From positions 1 through 64,000 of the forward strand of contig JAQSEB010000223.1 in NCBI GenBank assembly GCA_030063045.1: a DNA stretch of 64,000 nt, written 5' to 3'. Both the position numbers and the translations under genes were made by a program. How positions within the stretch are numbered: position 1 is the first letter of the stretch; each line of letters opens with the position of its first letter. The notes under the pieces are model-generated. The model saw only the letters and a list, made by a program, of their open reading frames with translations, was not told the origin of the DNA and made no database searches. Source of the DNA: Pratylenchus scribneri (taxonomy: Eukaryota > Nematoda > Chromadorea > Rhabditida > Pratylenchidae). This document shows, piece by piece, positions 1 to 12,159 of the stretch.

Positions 1-97
1 TAATTAATAAAAATAATAAATTATAAAAAAAAAATTAATTTTTCTGATTTTTCACTAAATTTTCCGAACAACCCCAATAAAATTTTAAAAATCCTAC

Positions 98-3000
98 CAA
101 TGCAATCGAAGTGCATGCAGAAAAGCGGACAATCCCTCCATTAGGACCAAAATGAACAGGGTCAGTGTGGCGAAGATGAAGAAAATGATGTAGGTGAGCA
201 CAGCACCAAAATAGCCGCCTTGAAGCAGACCTTTGCGGAATACCATTGTCCAGAGAACATCCGAGAGTTCTAAAAATTAATAATTATTTAATAAATTGTT
301 GTAAATTTTAAAATTTCGGATAATTTTGTGCCAAAAATTGTATAATTTTTGAAGCCATAAAATTTGGCTAAATTCTTTTTATAAGATTTCCTATCCATAG
401 GCCAAATTCTTCACCGTATAATAGCCCAAATTATTGAGCCCATTTTAGGGCTTTTTCTACAATTTTTTTCGTTAATCTAAAAAACACCGATGATAAAATA
501 CATAAAATGTGGAATAAGTTGGCATTTTTATGGCCAGAAAATTTGGCCAAATTAAACCCCTTTAAATTTCCTGCTTCTAGCTTAATCCACAGGCCCCCTT
601 TCCAAATGGCCCAGTTTTATTAAGCCATTTTTCGGGCATATTACAGAATTTTTTTTCTAAATTCTTAAATATGGAATACGAAAATTGGACATTTTTCTGG
701 CCATAAAGCTTGGCCAAATTAGGCTTCATTTTAAGTTTTTTCATGCTCTACACCTAGCTTAATAATCCTATTACCTATCCCAAAACTTTTTCTTATGAGT
801 AAAAAATTAAATTCATTTACACTTTTTATGGTCATAAAATTGGGCTAAATCAAAACCAACAAGTATGCCCTAATTTTAGCTTAATCCCATGTCCCAATTC
901 TTCCTAATGGATCAAATTATTAAAAACCCATTTTTGGCATTCCCCTAAACTTACGGGCATGTGCCAGGGAAAGGGCCCAAAGACGAAGGTAGGAAGCCGT
1001 ATGTGAAATGCAGCCGAGGGCAAATTCAATTGTATGAATGGATTGGTAGACCATAATGTCGGCCAAATCAAAGTCTTTCTTTGCTCCCGAATGTGGCGGT
1101 TGCGGTTGTTTTGGTTCATTGTTGCTGTGAATCACTTCAACGCCGCCATCTTCGCTCAAATTTGCATGGACACTCTTTAAAAAAAATGAAAATTAATTTT
1201 TAATTTTTGGATTTAATTTTATTTTTTGGCTAGACTAGCGCGTTTCGGTACCAAATTATTTTTCTTCTATTTTTTAGGGGCTAGGCTAGGGCTAGGGCAG
1301 GCCCGTATCCAGAGGGGGGCAATCGGGGCCATGGCCCCCCTATTTAGGAAAAATGGCCCCTAAAAAAGGGAAAAATTTTCTCCTTGCGGGGCCATGTTTG
1401 ACTAAATTTTCTTTATTTTTGACTAAATTTTCTCCTTGCCGGGCCATTTTTTGATTAAATTTTCTTTCTTTAGAGAAAAAATTTAATTTCTCCTCTTATA
1501 ATGAAAAACTTTTCAAATTGGCCCCACCCCTTGGCCCCCTCCTTGGAAAATTCCTGGATACGAGCTTGGGTTAGGGATATGAAGGGGTTAGGGTTATTGT
1601 CATGAAAAGGCTACCAAAACAATTTGGTTTTTGGTACCGAAACGCGCTAGTGTTACCATTATTATTTTTGATTTTCACAGGGTGTAACGGAATAGACACA
1701 CAAAACAATACATTACAATGGGATTGGGGACGGACAAAATTAGTACAAAATTCACTACAACGGGAGATTGGGGACAGAGGAAAAAAAGGACAAATAACAA
1801 AGGAAAAAATACACAAAATGCAGACAAAGATCCGAAGGTAAAAACGAACAATTTTTGTTAATTTATAATTCTCATTTCACAAATGCCATCGCTGTACTTA
1901 TTGGTTATCTGGGCCTGGTCCAGAATTTGGAGAACCCCCCAAAGATAGGCAATAGAGTTTCGCTAAATTAGTCACTGGGATAGGCTAAAATCTTCTAAAT
2001 TTCCACCGAAAATTTTGGGAAAATAATTTTTAAAAATTTGGAAATATTGGAAAATTTTTTTCAAAAAAATATAAAATATTGGAAATTTTTTAAAAAAAAT
2101 TTTAAAATATCGGAAAATTTTTTTAAAATTTTAAATAACAGTAAATTTTTTCAAAAAATTTTAAATATCGGAAAATTTTTTTTTAAAAAATTTAAAATCT
2201 CGAAATTTTTTTAATTTTAAAATACCAGAAAATTTTTAAAAAATTTGTAAATAACGAAAAATTTTTAAAAATCTTTTTACTTTTTTCTGGGATTATTTGG
2301 GGGAGGTATTTTATTAAAGTCGGTGAACCCAGAGGCCAGCAGACTTGTTAATATTAATATAACCAATAAGTACCAATGGCACCATCACCAGTCACCACAA
2401 CAAACATTATTATTAGTAAAGTTATCCACCACCAACACATCCACCACATCCACAAAGCCCTCATCCATCTGCTGATGATGATGCTGAGAAGACTGAGGAA
2501 GAATGGTCTCATTTTGAGCCGGAATTAGTCTTCTACCACGGGCGGATGAGGACCGTGCCTGCTGTTTTTGATGTCGTTTCCAAAGGCGAAGGGGCTTCAC
2601 AAATAACATTACGGGAATGGCCACGATGGCCATTGACAACAACACCAATTCCGTTACACCCTGGAATTTTGGGCATTTATTCGGTGTGTAAATTACCAAT
2701 GAATTTTGGCCTCCACGTAAACCATGAAGTTCCTGCTGATGCTGTTGCCAAAGCCGATATGGCTTGGCGAACAACATCACAAAGACGCACCCAATTGCGG
2801 TTGGAATAAAAATGCTTTCAAAAAATCCCTTAAATTTTTTTATATAATGAAAATTTTATTATAAAAATTGAATAAAAAATAACCTTTAAAAATTGAATAA
2901 TGGAAATTTTTTGGGAAATTTTTGGTATAAAAATTTTTTAAAAATTTGGATAAATTTTTGTTTAATTTGGATAAATTTTTGTTTAAATTGTCCATCCCCT

Positions 3001-6000
3001 TAAGGTTTTTTTCTACTCAAAATACTACGGTGGGTATGGATGGGATTTCCCTTAAAATTGAATAAAAATGGCTCAAAAAATCCCTTAAAAATTACAAATT
3101 TTTTTTTCATTTTATAAACAATTTTAAAATGTTCCAATTTTGGGCTTTTTCTATGTACTCATAACACTTCGACAGGGAAATGGCCAATGGCCATCTTTTG
3201 GCCATAATCTCCACAAGGCAATTACCAATCCGAGAAGGCAATATAATACCATTAGAAAGCGCAAGTGTCCTCTACAATTTGGCCATTTAAATTTTACAAA
3301 ATTCAGGCTTTTGAAAAAGTTTTACGTCTTTGAGTGGAATAAACCCAAATTTGGTTGTTGGAGGAAGGGCCGCTTATTTTACAAATTTTTTTAATTCAAA
3401 AACCAAATTAGATTGGCCATTTTTTAGAGGACATTTAGGGCTTCCAAATGGCATATTCCCTTCATGAATTGGTTGCTTCCTTCTCGAGATATGGCGCCAA
3501 AAGAATGGCCCCAGGTACCAAAATTTCTTGTTTCGACCATCGACCACAAAACTTTACCTGTAAAGGATACCAATAATTCAAATGGCATTGTGGGTCAATG
3601 TCATCGCCGTGCACAAAGCCACTCTCCCGTGATTTCATCATGAACATGTTGATCAGGCCAATCAGCAGTGAGGGTGCACATCGGGCGCCGGGATAGAAAT
3701 TGCCGAATATTGTGTAGCCTCCCTGTAAAATTTTAAATTTAAATTGAATTAATTAAAAATTGTTGAAAAAAGAGTAAATAATGTCAAAATAATTATAATG
3801 GTTTAAGGAGGGTTTGTCCCAAACATTCACAAACCAAATATAGCCAAAATTGGATAGAGCTGGTCAAGACGCATTGAATGGTATATAATTTGGTTATGGT
3901 TTGGTCAACAATTAAAGGGTTTTAAACGGTTTAAACCACATTTTGGTTTGGTCAACAATTAAAGGGTTTTAAACGGTTTAAACCACATTTTGGTTTGGTC
4001 AACAATTAATGGGTTTTAAACGGTTTAAACCACATTTTGGTTTGGTCAACAATTAAAGGGTTTTAAACGGTTTAAACCACATTTTGGTTTGGTCAACAAT
4101 TAATGGGTTTTAAACGGTTTAAACCACATCTTAGTTTATGGTTCAAAACTAAATTAGCATTGGTATAACCCAAGCCAAATCAATTTAAAAAAGATGTGCC
4201 TTGACCTGATCAATCGATTGGGTATTGGGTATAAGGTTTGGGGGTCTAATTTAAACTTCTTAACCGTTATAATTTTTATGGCATTTTCAATGATTTTTTT
4301 TCACTAAATTAAAAATTTTCTATAATTAAAATGCCCACCTTGGCATCGAAAAACAGCCATTTCACAATAATTTGAAGGCATAAATAGACGAAAATGCAGC
4401 AGAGGAAAATCATTTGCGGGATGAATGTGAATTTGATGTCCAAATCCGATTTGAAATATCTAAATTAAATTTAAATTAAATTAAAAAAAAATTAATTAAA
4501 AATTTAATTAAAAATTAAATTGAAAATTAAATTAAAAAATTAAATTAAAAATTAAATTAAAAATTAAATTAAATTATTAATTAAAATTAAATAAAATAAA
4601 AATTAAATTTAAAATTAATTAAAAATTAAATTAAATAAAAAATAAAATTATTAAATATAAAACCAACTTGTAATTATGATAGCTGAGAACAATGCCAAAA
4701 GCCATTTGGCAAATGCCAATAATGATTGAAGCCTTCATTTTCATGGAATTGAGGAAATTCAATTTGTTCGTTTCAGCCAAATTCCACACTGGATCAACAC
4801 CGAGTGGATACGGCTCAGATGACTTTAAAAGTTTAAATTATAAAACAATGTTTTGGGAATTTAAAAATTCTAAGTGAGCCAAAAATCCAAAAAAAATTAT
4901 TCAAATATTTTTTAAAAAATTAGACATGAAAATGACATTACCCTATATATCCTTATTTCAGTCATATTTAAATATTTTGGTAATAAATAAGCCGAATTCT
5001 ATTCATTCATATCCAAGTAAAAATGTCGGAATTGCTTATTAATTAAGATTGGCACAAATTTGATGAAATTGATGGGGCAAATTTTGTTTACCATTCGCAA
5101 TTACTATAGGGCCTAGGAAAATGAAAATGCTTTTTTGAATAAATTTTGAAATTTCATTAAATTCTTCAAATTATTTCAGCCTTTTCTATAAGAATATACC
5201 AAAATATAAATGTGGTTTTATTTATGCCAACGAAATGGATGGAAGATTTGTATTAATTATACTTGGCGCTTATTAGGAAAAATGATTTTTTTAACAAATT
5301 ATAGTCATTTAATATGGGAGCCAATTATTTTGCCGAAAGATTTAAATGGTTTTGCCGAAAGAATGCATTATTTTGCCGAAAGATCAGTTTTTTGATTATA
5401 ACTTTTTTGTGCTTGATCCTAGACCCCTAAACCATTTAAAATATTTATAGAGCTCATCGAGACGCGTCGATTGATGTATAATTTGACACGGTTTGTCCAA
5501 TATTCAAAGTGTTAAACCGTTTAAACCCTATTTTGGTTTATAACTCTTTTAGTTTTGAACCAAACCCAGATAAACTATATATCAATCGACGCGTCTCGAT
5601 GAGCTCTATAAAAATGTTAAATGGTTTAGGGGTCTAGGATCAACCACAAAAAAGTTATAATCAAAAAACTGATCTTTCGGCAAAATAATGCATTCTTTCG
5701 GCAAAACCATTTAAATCTTTCGGCAAAATAATATTTTCTCATTTAATATTTAGTTATTTAGGTTTTCAATTATTCCCTTTCATTTACTTACATAGCTTTG
5801 TTCGGGTAAAAGCATAAATATCTTCTCTGGATTTTGTTCAAATTGGGTATAATCCGGAATTGTGGCACCCCATGAACTGCCAAACAAATTGAACGATTTG
5901 CTGAATGCATCATTGTAGATTAGGCCGGTGTAAATTGAAAAGAGGCCCATCAGGAAGATGACGTAACGACCGGAGAAGAACATTTGGAAAATCTTAAAAT

Positions 6001-9000
6001 TAAATAATTAAAATTAATTTTTTATTTTAATTTTTATTTTAATTAATTTTTTTTTATTAATTTTTTTATTAATTTTTTTTATTAATTTTTTTTTTATTAA
6101 TTTTTATTTTATTTTAATTTTTTAATTTTAATTATTTTAATTTCAAAATTTATTTTAATTTTTTGTACTTCATCCGAAATTCGGGCCGCCTCCAAGCGTT
6201 TCTCCCACAAGACTAGAAATAGCCCGAAGGCAAACATGACAATGCCATGGCCCAAATCGCCAAACATCAAAGCAAAGAGAAATGGGAAAGTGACCATTGT
6301 ATAGGGCGCTTAAATATAGAAATATAAGTTCGGAGCAACTTGACGCCGTTTAAAATAACTCAACAAGGACTAAATCAAATTTGATGATTTTGTTACCAAA
6401 TTAAAGAGCAGACTTTTGGCTATCCTATGAAATTAATTTTATTTAAATTGGTTCAGAATTGTTGGAATTGTGCCGAAAAAACCATTGAAAATTTCGCAAA
6501 TTCATAGTAAAGGACATTCTGAATGGTTTTTTGGGCATAACTTCATCAATTCTGAACCAATTTAAATAAAATTAATTTCATTGGATAGCCAAAAGTCTGC
6601 TCTTTAATTTGTTAACAAAATCATCAAACTTGGTTCAGTCCTTCATGAATTACGGTCAAAAATTGAAGTGAATTCATCGGATTTCTACCTGGATTAATTT
6701 CCCGATAATTTGCAATCCCATATGCATCCACAATGTTTTGGAAACCGCGAGTGAATTTGTTTGAACGATTGAAGGTTGGCGGTTGTTCCGTTGTTTCCAT
6801 CCGATTCAAAATTGATGGAACTGTGCTGCCACTTTCATCCTAAAAAAAATTAATTTAAATTAAAAATGAATTAATTAAATTTAAAAATTAATTTTTAAAA
6901 AATAATTAAAAATAAATTTAAAAAAATAATTTTAAAAAAATATTTTAAAAAAAATATTAAAAAAAATATTCAAAAAATGTTAAAAATATTTAAAAAATAT
7001 ATAAAAAATAAATAAAAATATGTTTAAAAATATTTAATTAAATAAAAATAAATTTAAAAATATTTAAAAATAATTAAAAATTAAATAAAAAATACTTACG
7101 CTTCCTCTTTTCAGCGCCAGCTGAATTCGATCAAATTCGGAGACTGGGCACCAACATTCAGCGATCAAACATTTTTGTGTGACATCCAAATTGAACAAAT
7201 TCAGCGTGTGATAAATGGCCTTGATTTTACGGACTTTATTCAGCCAAGTTCGAACATTCCGTGCGGCGGCAACCTTCAAAGAATAAAATTGAATTTAAAT
7301 AAATGAGTTAAATTTATTTTGTATTTTCCGGAAAATTTTTAATTTTGTTTCGGTTGTTTTCAGTGACTACTATAAAAACTTCATAAACCAGTTTAATAAA
7401 TGGTTCAAAACCGGTTAAATGGTTCAAGAACCAGTTTAAAAATAGTTTTAAAATCAGTTTAATAAATGGTTCAAAAACCAGTTAAATTGTTCAAAAAGCA
7501 GTTTAAAAATGGTTAAAAAACCAGTTTAAAATGGTTTAAAAACCAGTTTAATAAATGGTTTACGAATAAAATTAATTTTTAAACCGGTTTTTGAACCGTT
7601 TGAAGTGGTTGGAATATATATGAATTTTTAGTAGAAAAATAAATTAAAAATTTTTGCAATTTAATTATTTTATTAATTAATTATTTAACCGACCAAAACT
7701 CGATGACGATGATCCTGGGTTTGGCCCAACACCGTTTTCAGGTCCTCAATTCGAGTCATGACGCCAATTGACATTTCACGTCGTTCCTGTGGCGAATCCG
7801 GGCAAGGATAGATGGTTGCGCGGAATCTAAAAAAAAGGAACAAAATCTCAAAATTTATCGATATGGAGTGGATTTTTTAGGTCATAAAACTGCTAAATAG
7901 GTCTTTGGCTTTTTTACATATTTCCAGTGAAATTTTTCCTTAAAAAGTGCCAAAATAGGTAAAAAAAAAAGGGGGGTCAAAATTTTTTTTCAATAACATG
8001 AAATGCTCAAAAACATTATTTTCGTGCTTTTCTCATAAAATCTAATGCATACAAACAAATACAAAAAAAGGTCAAACTTAAAAATTTGCTCCATAGTTAT
8101 CAAAATTACTTACCCTTCACAAATTTTCTTCACTCGGCTCTTCAGTTGGTCGCCTTGAAAGAATATGATGAACACGGCTTTTTGGACTTCAACTCCCTAA
8201 AATAATAAAAAGAAATTATATTTTTTACCTCCAAAAGTATTTTTGACTTCTTTCTAATAAATCAGAAACCAGTTTTAGACCCTACAAACCTTGTACTAAA
8301 TTGGATAGAGCCAGTCAAAACGCATTGAATGGTATATAATTTGGTTATGGTTTGGTCAACAATTAAAGGGTTTTAAACGGTTTAAACCACATTTTAGTTT
8401 GGTCAACAATTAAAGGGTTTTAAACGGTTTAAACCACATTTTGGTTTGGTCAACAATTAAAGGGTTTTAAACGGTTTAAACCACATTTTGGTTTGGTCAA
8501 CAATTAAAGGGTTTTAAACGGTTTAAACCACATTTTAGTTTGGTCAGCAATTAATGGGTTTTAAACGGTTTAAACCATATGGTTTAATGGTTCAAACTAA
8601 GTTAGAATTGGTTAAACCTAAACCAAAATATTACCAAATGATGCGTTTGGTCTATCAATTGGTTATAAGGTTTATAGGGTCTAATATAAACCGGTTTCTG
8701 ATTATTTATTAGAAGTCAAAAACATTAAATAAAAAATGTGGTAAAAATAATAAAAAATAATTAAATAAATCATTTAAATTCTTACGGTCACAGTGTCACT
8801 CAACAATTCGGTGATTTCAGCTTGGCGAAGGAAAACATTGCCGCGGCATGCTCGCCACAGAAGACGTTCAAATGCCGGGAGGCGTTCTCGTTGAATTACA
8901 CCGGCAATAAATCTTTAAAAAAAATAGAAAATTATTTAAAAAAGGGAAATATTTAATTTGCCGAAAATACATTGAAATTGCCGAAAAGTTCTATAGGTTC

Positions 9001-11323
9001 AATGGTTTGTTTTAGACCACTAAACCCAAACCCCTTTACCCAATCGATAAATCTCATCAAAACACATCAATTGATATATGTTTTGGCTTAGATTTAACCA
9101 ATTCTAACTTAGTTTTGAATGATTAAACCAAAATGTGGTTTAAACCGTTTAAAACCCTTTAATTGTTGATCAAACCAAAATGTGATTTAAACCGTTTAAA
9201 ACCCTTTAATTGTTGACCAAACCAAAATGTGGTTTAAACCGTTTAAAACCCTTTAATTGTTGACCAAACCAAAATGTGGTTTAAACCGTTTAAACCCCTT
9301 TAATTATTGACCAAACCATAACCAAATTATATATCATTCAATGCGTTTTGACCAGCAATTCTATCCAATTTTGGGTATATTTGGTTTGTTAATGTGTGGG
9401 ACAAACCCTTAAACCATTAAAATTATTTAGGCAATTTCAATGATTTTTTGGCAAATTAAATACTATCTTTTAAAATATAAAATTTTCAAAATCAGTGCTT
9501 GTGGAGGTGCAGTGTAAAAATTTGTGCTTTTTTTTAAAGGGCAACTTACTTTAAATGCCCTTTCGAAATTTGACTGGTTTCGGCGACGGTGGCTTGGGGA
9601 ATTAGGCTAGTGCCATCGTCCAAAAATTCATCTTGTGCCAACGAATTTAGGGCCTGTCGCTCTCCCTCATTCTAATTCAAGGGAATTTTTTAGAATTTTT
9701 AATAATTTAGATATTTTTTAGTCGGCCTGCTATGATTATTTCCCAAAATTTTGTTAAAAATGGAAAAGGAAAGGAAAAGCCAAAATTAAATTAAAATAAA
9801 ACTAAACTGCACCACCACAAGGACTGATTGAAAATACATAAATTAAATGTTGTGACCAATTCTGATTTCGGCATGTTCTAATTATCACATAGCCTTGATT
9901 TATGGCCCAATCGATTCATTGGGGTCGTTTTTGTTTATAAGAATTCAATTTCAAATCGAATAAATCGGTTTGAATCAAAGCTATGGCCAAATGAAGTGAA
10001 ATTTTGGGGTTTTTAAACCAGTTTAACATTACTGGTTTGTACCAGAGTTACGGCCATGTGAAATTTTTGGGTTCTAAACCGGTTTAACAATTTTTGGTTT
10101 GAACCAAAGTTAGGGCCAGAATGAAATTTTGGGGTTTTAAACCGGTTTAACATTTTCGGTTGGACCTAAGTTATGGCCAAGTGAAATTTTGGGGGTTTAA
10201 ACCGGTTTAACAATTTTTGGTTTAAACCTAAATTATGGCCAATTGAAATTTTGGGGGTTTTAAACCAGTTTAACATTTTTAGTTTAAACCTAAATTATGG
10301 CCAATTGAAATTTTGGAGGTTTTAAACCAGTTTAACATTTTAGGCCATTGATTAATGCTTTAGACTGCCTAGAAGCCTAGAGCTGAGATATTGCTAATTT
10401 TAAGTCATTAGAAATCGGAATCGGCCGCAACATTAAAACAAAAAACTCGATCAAAACTGACCCAAGTCTCAAGCGATTTTTCAGCTTATTGGCATGTTCT
10501 GATGACCGAAGAAGGGGCTCATTCTCATCCATTTGTGTTTCTATGTCTATAATTTGAGCATGTTCCTGTTCCCTAATATGCTGGGCTGCATAACTGCGGC
10601 GACCAAAATCAACCTTTTGTTGGATTTGTTAGTAAAATAAATTTACAAAAATAAGCTCTAATTTGAATTGATAGACAAAAAAATTTTAAGCCGGCCGACT
10701 TGATTTACGAAAAATTTGACCAACCTCATCGAAAAATTGTTGCGTTTTCCGTAAAATATGCTTCAATTCGGTGAGTTCAGCAAAATTTTTGCGCAGCATT
10801 TCTTCGTTCTGATTCACTTCGCGCAGCTCATTTTCCAATTTTTCAAATGTTGCCTACAATTTTTACATTTAAAGAGAAAAATTCATTAAAGAAACCTCCA
10901 AATCGAACATTTCCCGCGGTGGCGGTGCTTCGGAATTCTCGCCAGTATCCAGCATTGGGATGCCATCCTTCTTTATTTCTCGTTCAAGGAATCCTTTTTT
11001 TCCAATATTTTTAAGGGATTTTACAAAACTAGCTTACTCAATTTTCGTTCCATTTCATCACAGCGTCGAACCTCTTTGACATATTTACGCTGGAAAGCAC
11101 TGACATCTTGGTTTAACTAAATTACGTATTTATAAATTTTATTGATTATTCAAACAAACATCACGAAATTGCACCAATCCAAGTTCACCCAACTCCGCTA
11201 CGCAAGTATATGCAGCTTCGTTTTGGAGAAATAGTTGCGCCAAACACCTTAAAATGACTTTTTGTAAGAAAGTTTTAGAGTAAATTTATACATTTCTTCA
11301 CTGCGATGGATTGAGTCCATCAT
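98..11323 (-). CDS. unc-32: V-type proton ATPase 116-kDa subunit a (unc-32-like), 3' end missing
   Basis: Membrane subunit a of the V0 sector, which forms the proton path of the V-ATPase. Exons read on the minus strand (approx.): 11323-11292, 11247-11160, 11116-11038, 10993-10896, 10853-10725, 10613-10462, 9671-9550, 8912-8786, 8196-8114, 7826-7690, 7273-7100, 6839-6689, 6308-6169, 5992-5792, 4822-4668, 4459-4339, 3722-3558, then 2828-2697 or 2660-2406, 1174-955, 269-98. Family signatures seen: N-terminal [11 protein letters not shown] and [117 protein letters not shown]. The sequence stops at a donor site (GTAGGA) after LRLHW, so the usual short C-terminal exon must lie left of the window. 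The first ATG of the MM pair is taken as start. Almost every long intron holds a repeat element. The paired exons favour unc-32 over the other nematode subunit-a paralogues; that assignment is inference. Confidence 0.95.
1234..1651. mobile_element. Foldback element with ACTAGCGCGTTTCGGTACC ends, containing a second nested repeat
   Basis: The 19-bp ends ACTAGCGCGTTTCGGTACC (1234) and its exact reverse complement (to 1651) enclose 418 bp. Inside, about 1297-1570, a second repeat has imperfect inverted ends around CGTATCCAG and G/C-rich homopolymers. A relative of the inner repeat lies at 30864-31110. I could not define a target duplication. It sits in a V-ATPase intron. Confidence 0.55.
2406..2660 (-). 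other. Alternative exon B of the V-ATPase subunit a gene
   Basis: The homologous partner of exon A. It begins GVTELVLLS after TTCCAG and carries [15 protein letters not shown], followed by a low-complexity Ser/Gln/His-rich stretch. The 3' end is uncertain; a GTTTGT donor after an Asn run (position 2405) keeps phase 0, and GTTTGT is also used as a donor in the MED15-like gene. Only 36 bp (2661-2696) separate A from B. Confidence 0.7.
2697..2828 (-). other. Alternative exon A of the V-ATPase subunit a gene
   Basis: A 132-bp, 44-codon exon in phase 0, starting after TTTAAG and ending before GTAATT. It encodes a membrane segment beginning GFFESIFIP and containing [15 protein letters not shown]. 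It aligns without gaps with the start of exon B ([15 protein letters not shown]). Both follow the same upstream exon, which ends YWYPLQ in phase 0. Only one such segment exists in other subunit-a proteins, so A and B should be alternatives. Confidence 0.8.
3165..3525. repeat. Foldback repeat of the TCTCGAGAAGGAAG family
   Basis: Inverted arms: the left arm has TTTTGGCCATAATCTCCAC, and the right arm ends CCTTCTCGAGATATGG. The centre carries AAAATTCAGGCTTTTGAA-type sequence. Related copies lie at 38210-38530, 48105-48440, 59355-59695 and 61690-62010, with fragments near 25085. Located in a V-ATPase intron and abutting the exon at 3558. Confidence 0.6.
3830..4265. repeat. 47-bp minisatellite element, copy 1
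   Basis: Five 47-bp units with core TTTAAACGGTTTAAACC, flanked by conserved unique arms: left ACAAACCAAATATAG..., right ...ATCAATCGATTGGGTA ending near GGTCTAA. In a V-ATPase intron. The same structure recurs at 8290-8700, 9000-9420 (inverted), 15740-16030 (inverted), 23755-24480, 34680-34925 (inverted) and 41225-41640. Confidence 0.8.
4450..4665. repeat. AAATTAAATTAAA low-complexity tract
   Basis: About 200 bp of irregular AAATTAAAT repeats between two V-ATPase exons. Similar A/T-only tracts lie at 6000-6165, 6840-7090, 28000-28190 and 29970-30360. Confidence 0.8.
5324..5732. mobile_element. Foldback element with GCCGAAAGA arms
   Basis: A 409-bp inverted repeat. The left arm has three TTTTGCCGAAAGA motifs and the right arm has the same motifs inverted. 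Nested inward are GATCCTAGACCCC and its inverse, then CTCATCGAGACGCGTCGA and its inverse around a short centre. It lies in the V-ATPase intron between exons 4822-4668 and 5992-5792. It has no coding capacity; the short plus-strand reading frame across it is an artefact. Confidence 0.75.
6310..6655. repeat. Foldback repeat of the CAACTTGACGCC family
   Basis: It starts GCAACTTGACGCCGTTTAAA. It contains the inverted pair GAGCAGACTTTTGGCTATCC (6409) and its complement near 6585. Relatives lie at 36383-37068, 49070-49345 and 62050-62300. In a V-ATPase intron. Confidence 0.65.
8290..8705. repeat. 47-bp minisatellite element, copy 2
   Basis: Five units of the TTTAAACGGTTTAAACC repeat with the same flanking arms, in a V-ATPase intron. 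It is followed on the other side of exon 8912-8786 by an inverted copy at about 9000-9420. Confidence 0.8.
9000..9420. repeat. 47-bp minisatellite element, copy 3 (inverted)
   Basis: Four to five units in the opposite orientation (GGTTTAAACCGTTTAAAACC), with both arms recognisable. In the next V-ATPase intron, so two copies flank a single exon in inverted orientation. Confidence 0.8.
9960..10345. repeat. 60-bp tandem repeat with AAACCGGTTTAA core
   Basis: About six imperfect units of roughly 60 bp, each with TTTTAAACCGGTTTAACA and TTATGGCCAA. The same repeat in the opposite orientation forms an array at 37575-37860 and fragments at 35570-35690. In a V-ATPase intron. Confidence 0.75.
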
Positions 11324-12159
11324 CTTGAATCAGTTTGTTGTTGTTATTACCAGTTGTTGACAAATGTAGTTGACACGTGTTATATTGTAATTAATAGAAT
11401 AATACTTCAATTAATTAATCGCGAATCTAAATTTATTTTTTTTGTAACAAAATGTTTTAAAACAAAATAAAAACTCAGGTTTAGTATTTAAAAACCCATC
11501 CGCCCAGTCATCATCATTTCATTTATGAAACCGTGGGGCAAACCGCACGGCCTCTAGCCAAACCATCTATTTTCTTATTTTTTGCTTCAAGACCCACACG
11601 CCACACCCACATTCTTATTCCTCCAAGACCAAGACGCGAGAAGAGAAAATAAATATAAAAGACACCACACAACTTTTTTCTACTGGCTGCTCTGCTGACT
11701 GACCAAAAAACCGATAAATCCCGTGCAGTAAATTTTCGTTAGGATTTCCCTGAAAAAGCACGGGTTTTTCCATTTCATATTTTGCCAAATCCCCGGATTA
11801 TTTATTTTTCTCAATTATCCGTTAGTTCGTTCGGTCCATATCCCAAAATTCGAGCCATTCTCAATCTCAAGTTCTACTCCGATTTACTTAAGGTTTATGG
11901 CCATAATTACAATTTCCCAAGTTGGATTTATTTTCAATTAATACACGTTAAACCTTAGACATTTACCTATCAATCTTTTATTATTGCACAGATCTTAAAA
12001 GCAAACTAAAAACCCCAAACCAAATAATCCTCCTTTTTTCAGATAGAAAAGACGAAAATCAAGACAAAAAGTAATAAAATATTTGCTTATTCTTTTATTC
12101 GGCCTAGAGCCTCATTCCAAAATATATTTATCATCAACGCCCAAAAGTAATTAGAAGCA
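11324..12159. promoter_or_regulatory. Divergent intergenic region between V-ATPase subunit a and CNOT3
   Basis: An 836-bp gap between two divergent start codons, so it should carry both promoters. I see no repeat-family member in it, in contrast to the neighbouring introns. No clear TATA box or spliced-leader acceptor could be assigned with confidence; several TTTTTTCAG-like sequences occur just upstream of the CNOT3 ATG (for example near 12033-12042). Confidence 0.5.

Noticed and set aside
1602..1841. Plus-strand frame with a lipoprotein-like start ([12 protein letters not shown])
   Set aside because: It starts inside the right arm of a foldback element within a V-ATPase intron and has no family match; the lipobox-like string is a coincidence in eukaryotic DNA.
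2546..2809. Plus-strand frame opposite the V-ATPase alternative exons
   Set aside because: Antisense shadow of exons A and B, which have clear V-ATPase homology on the minus strand.
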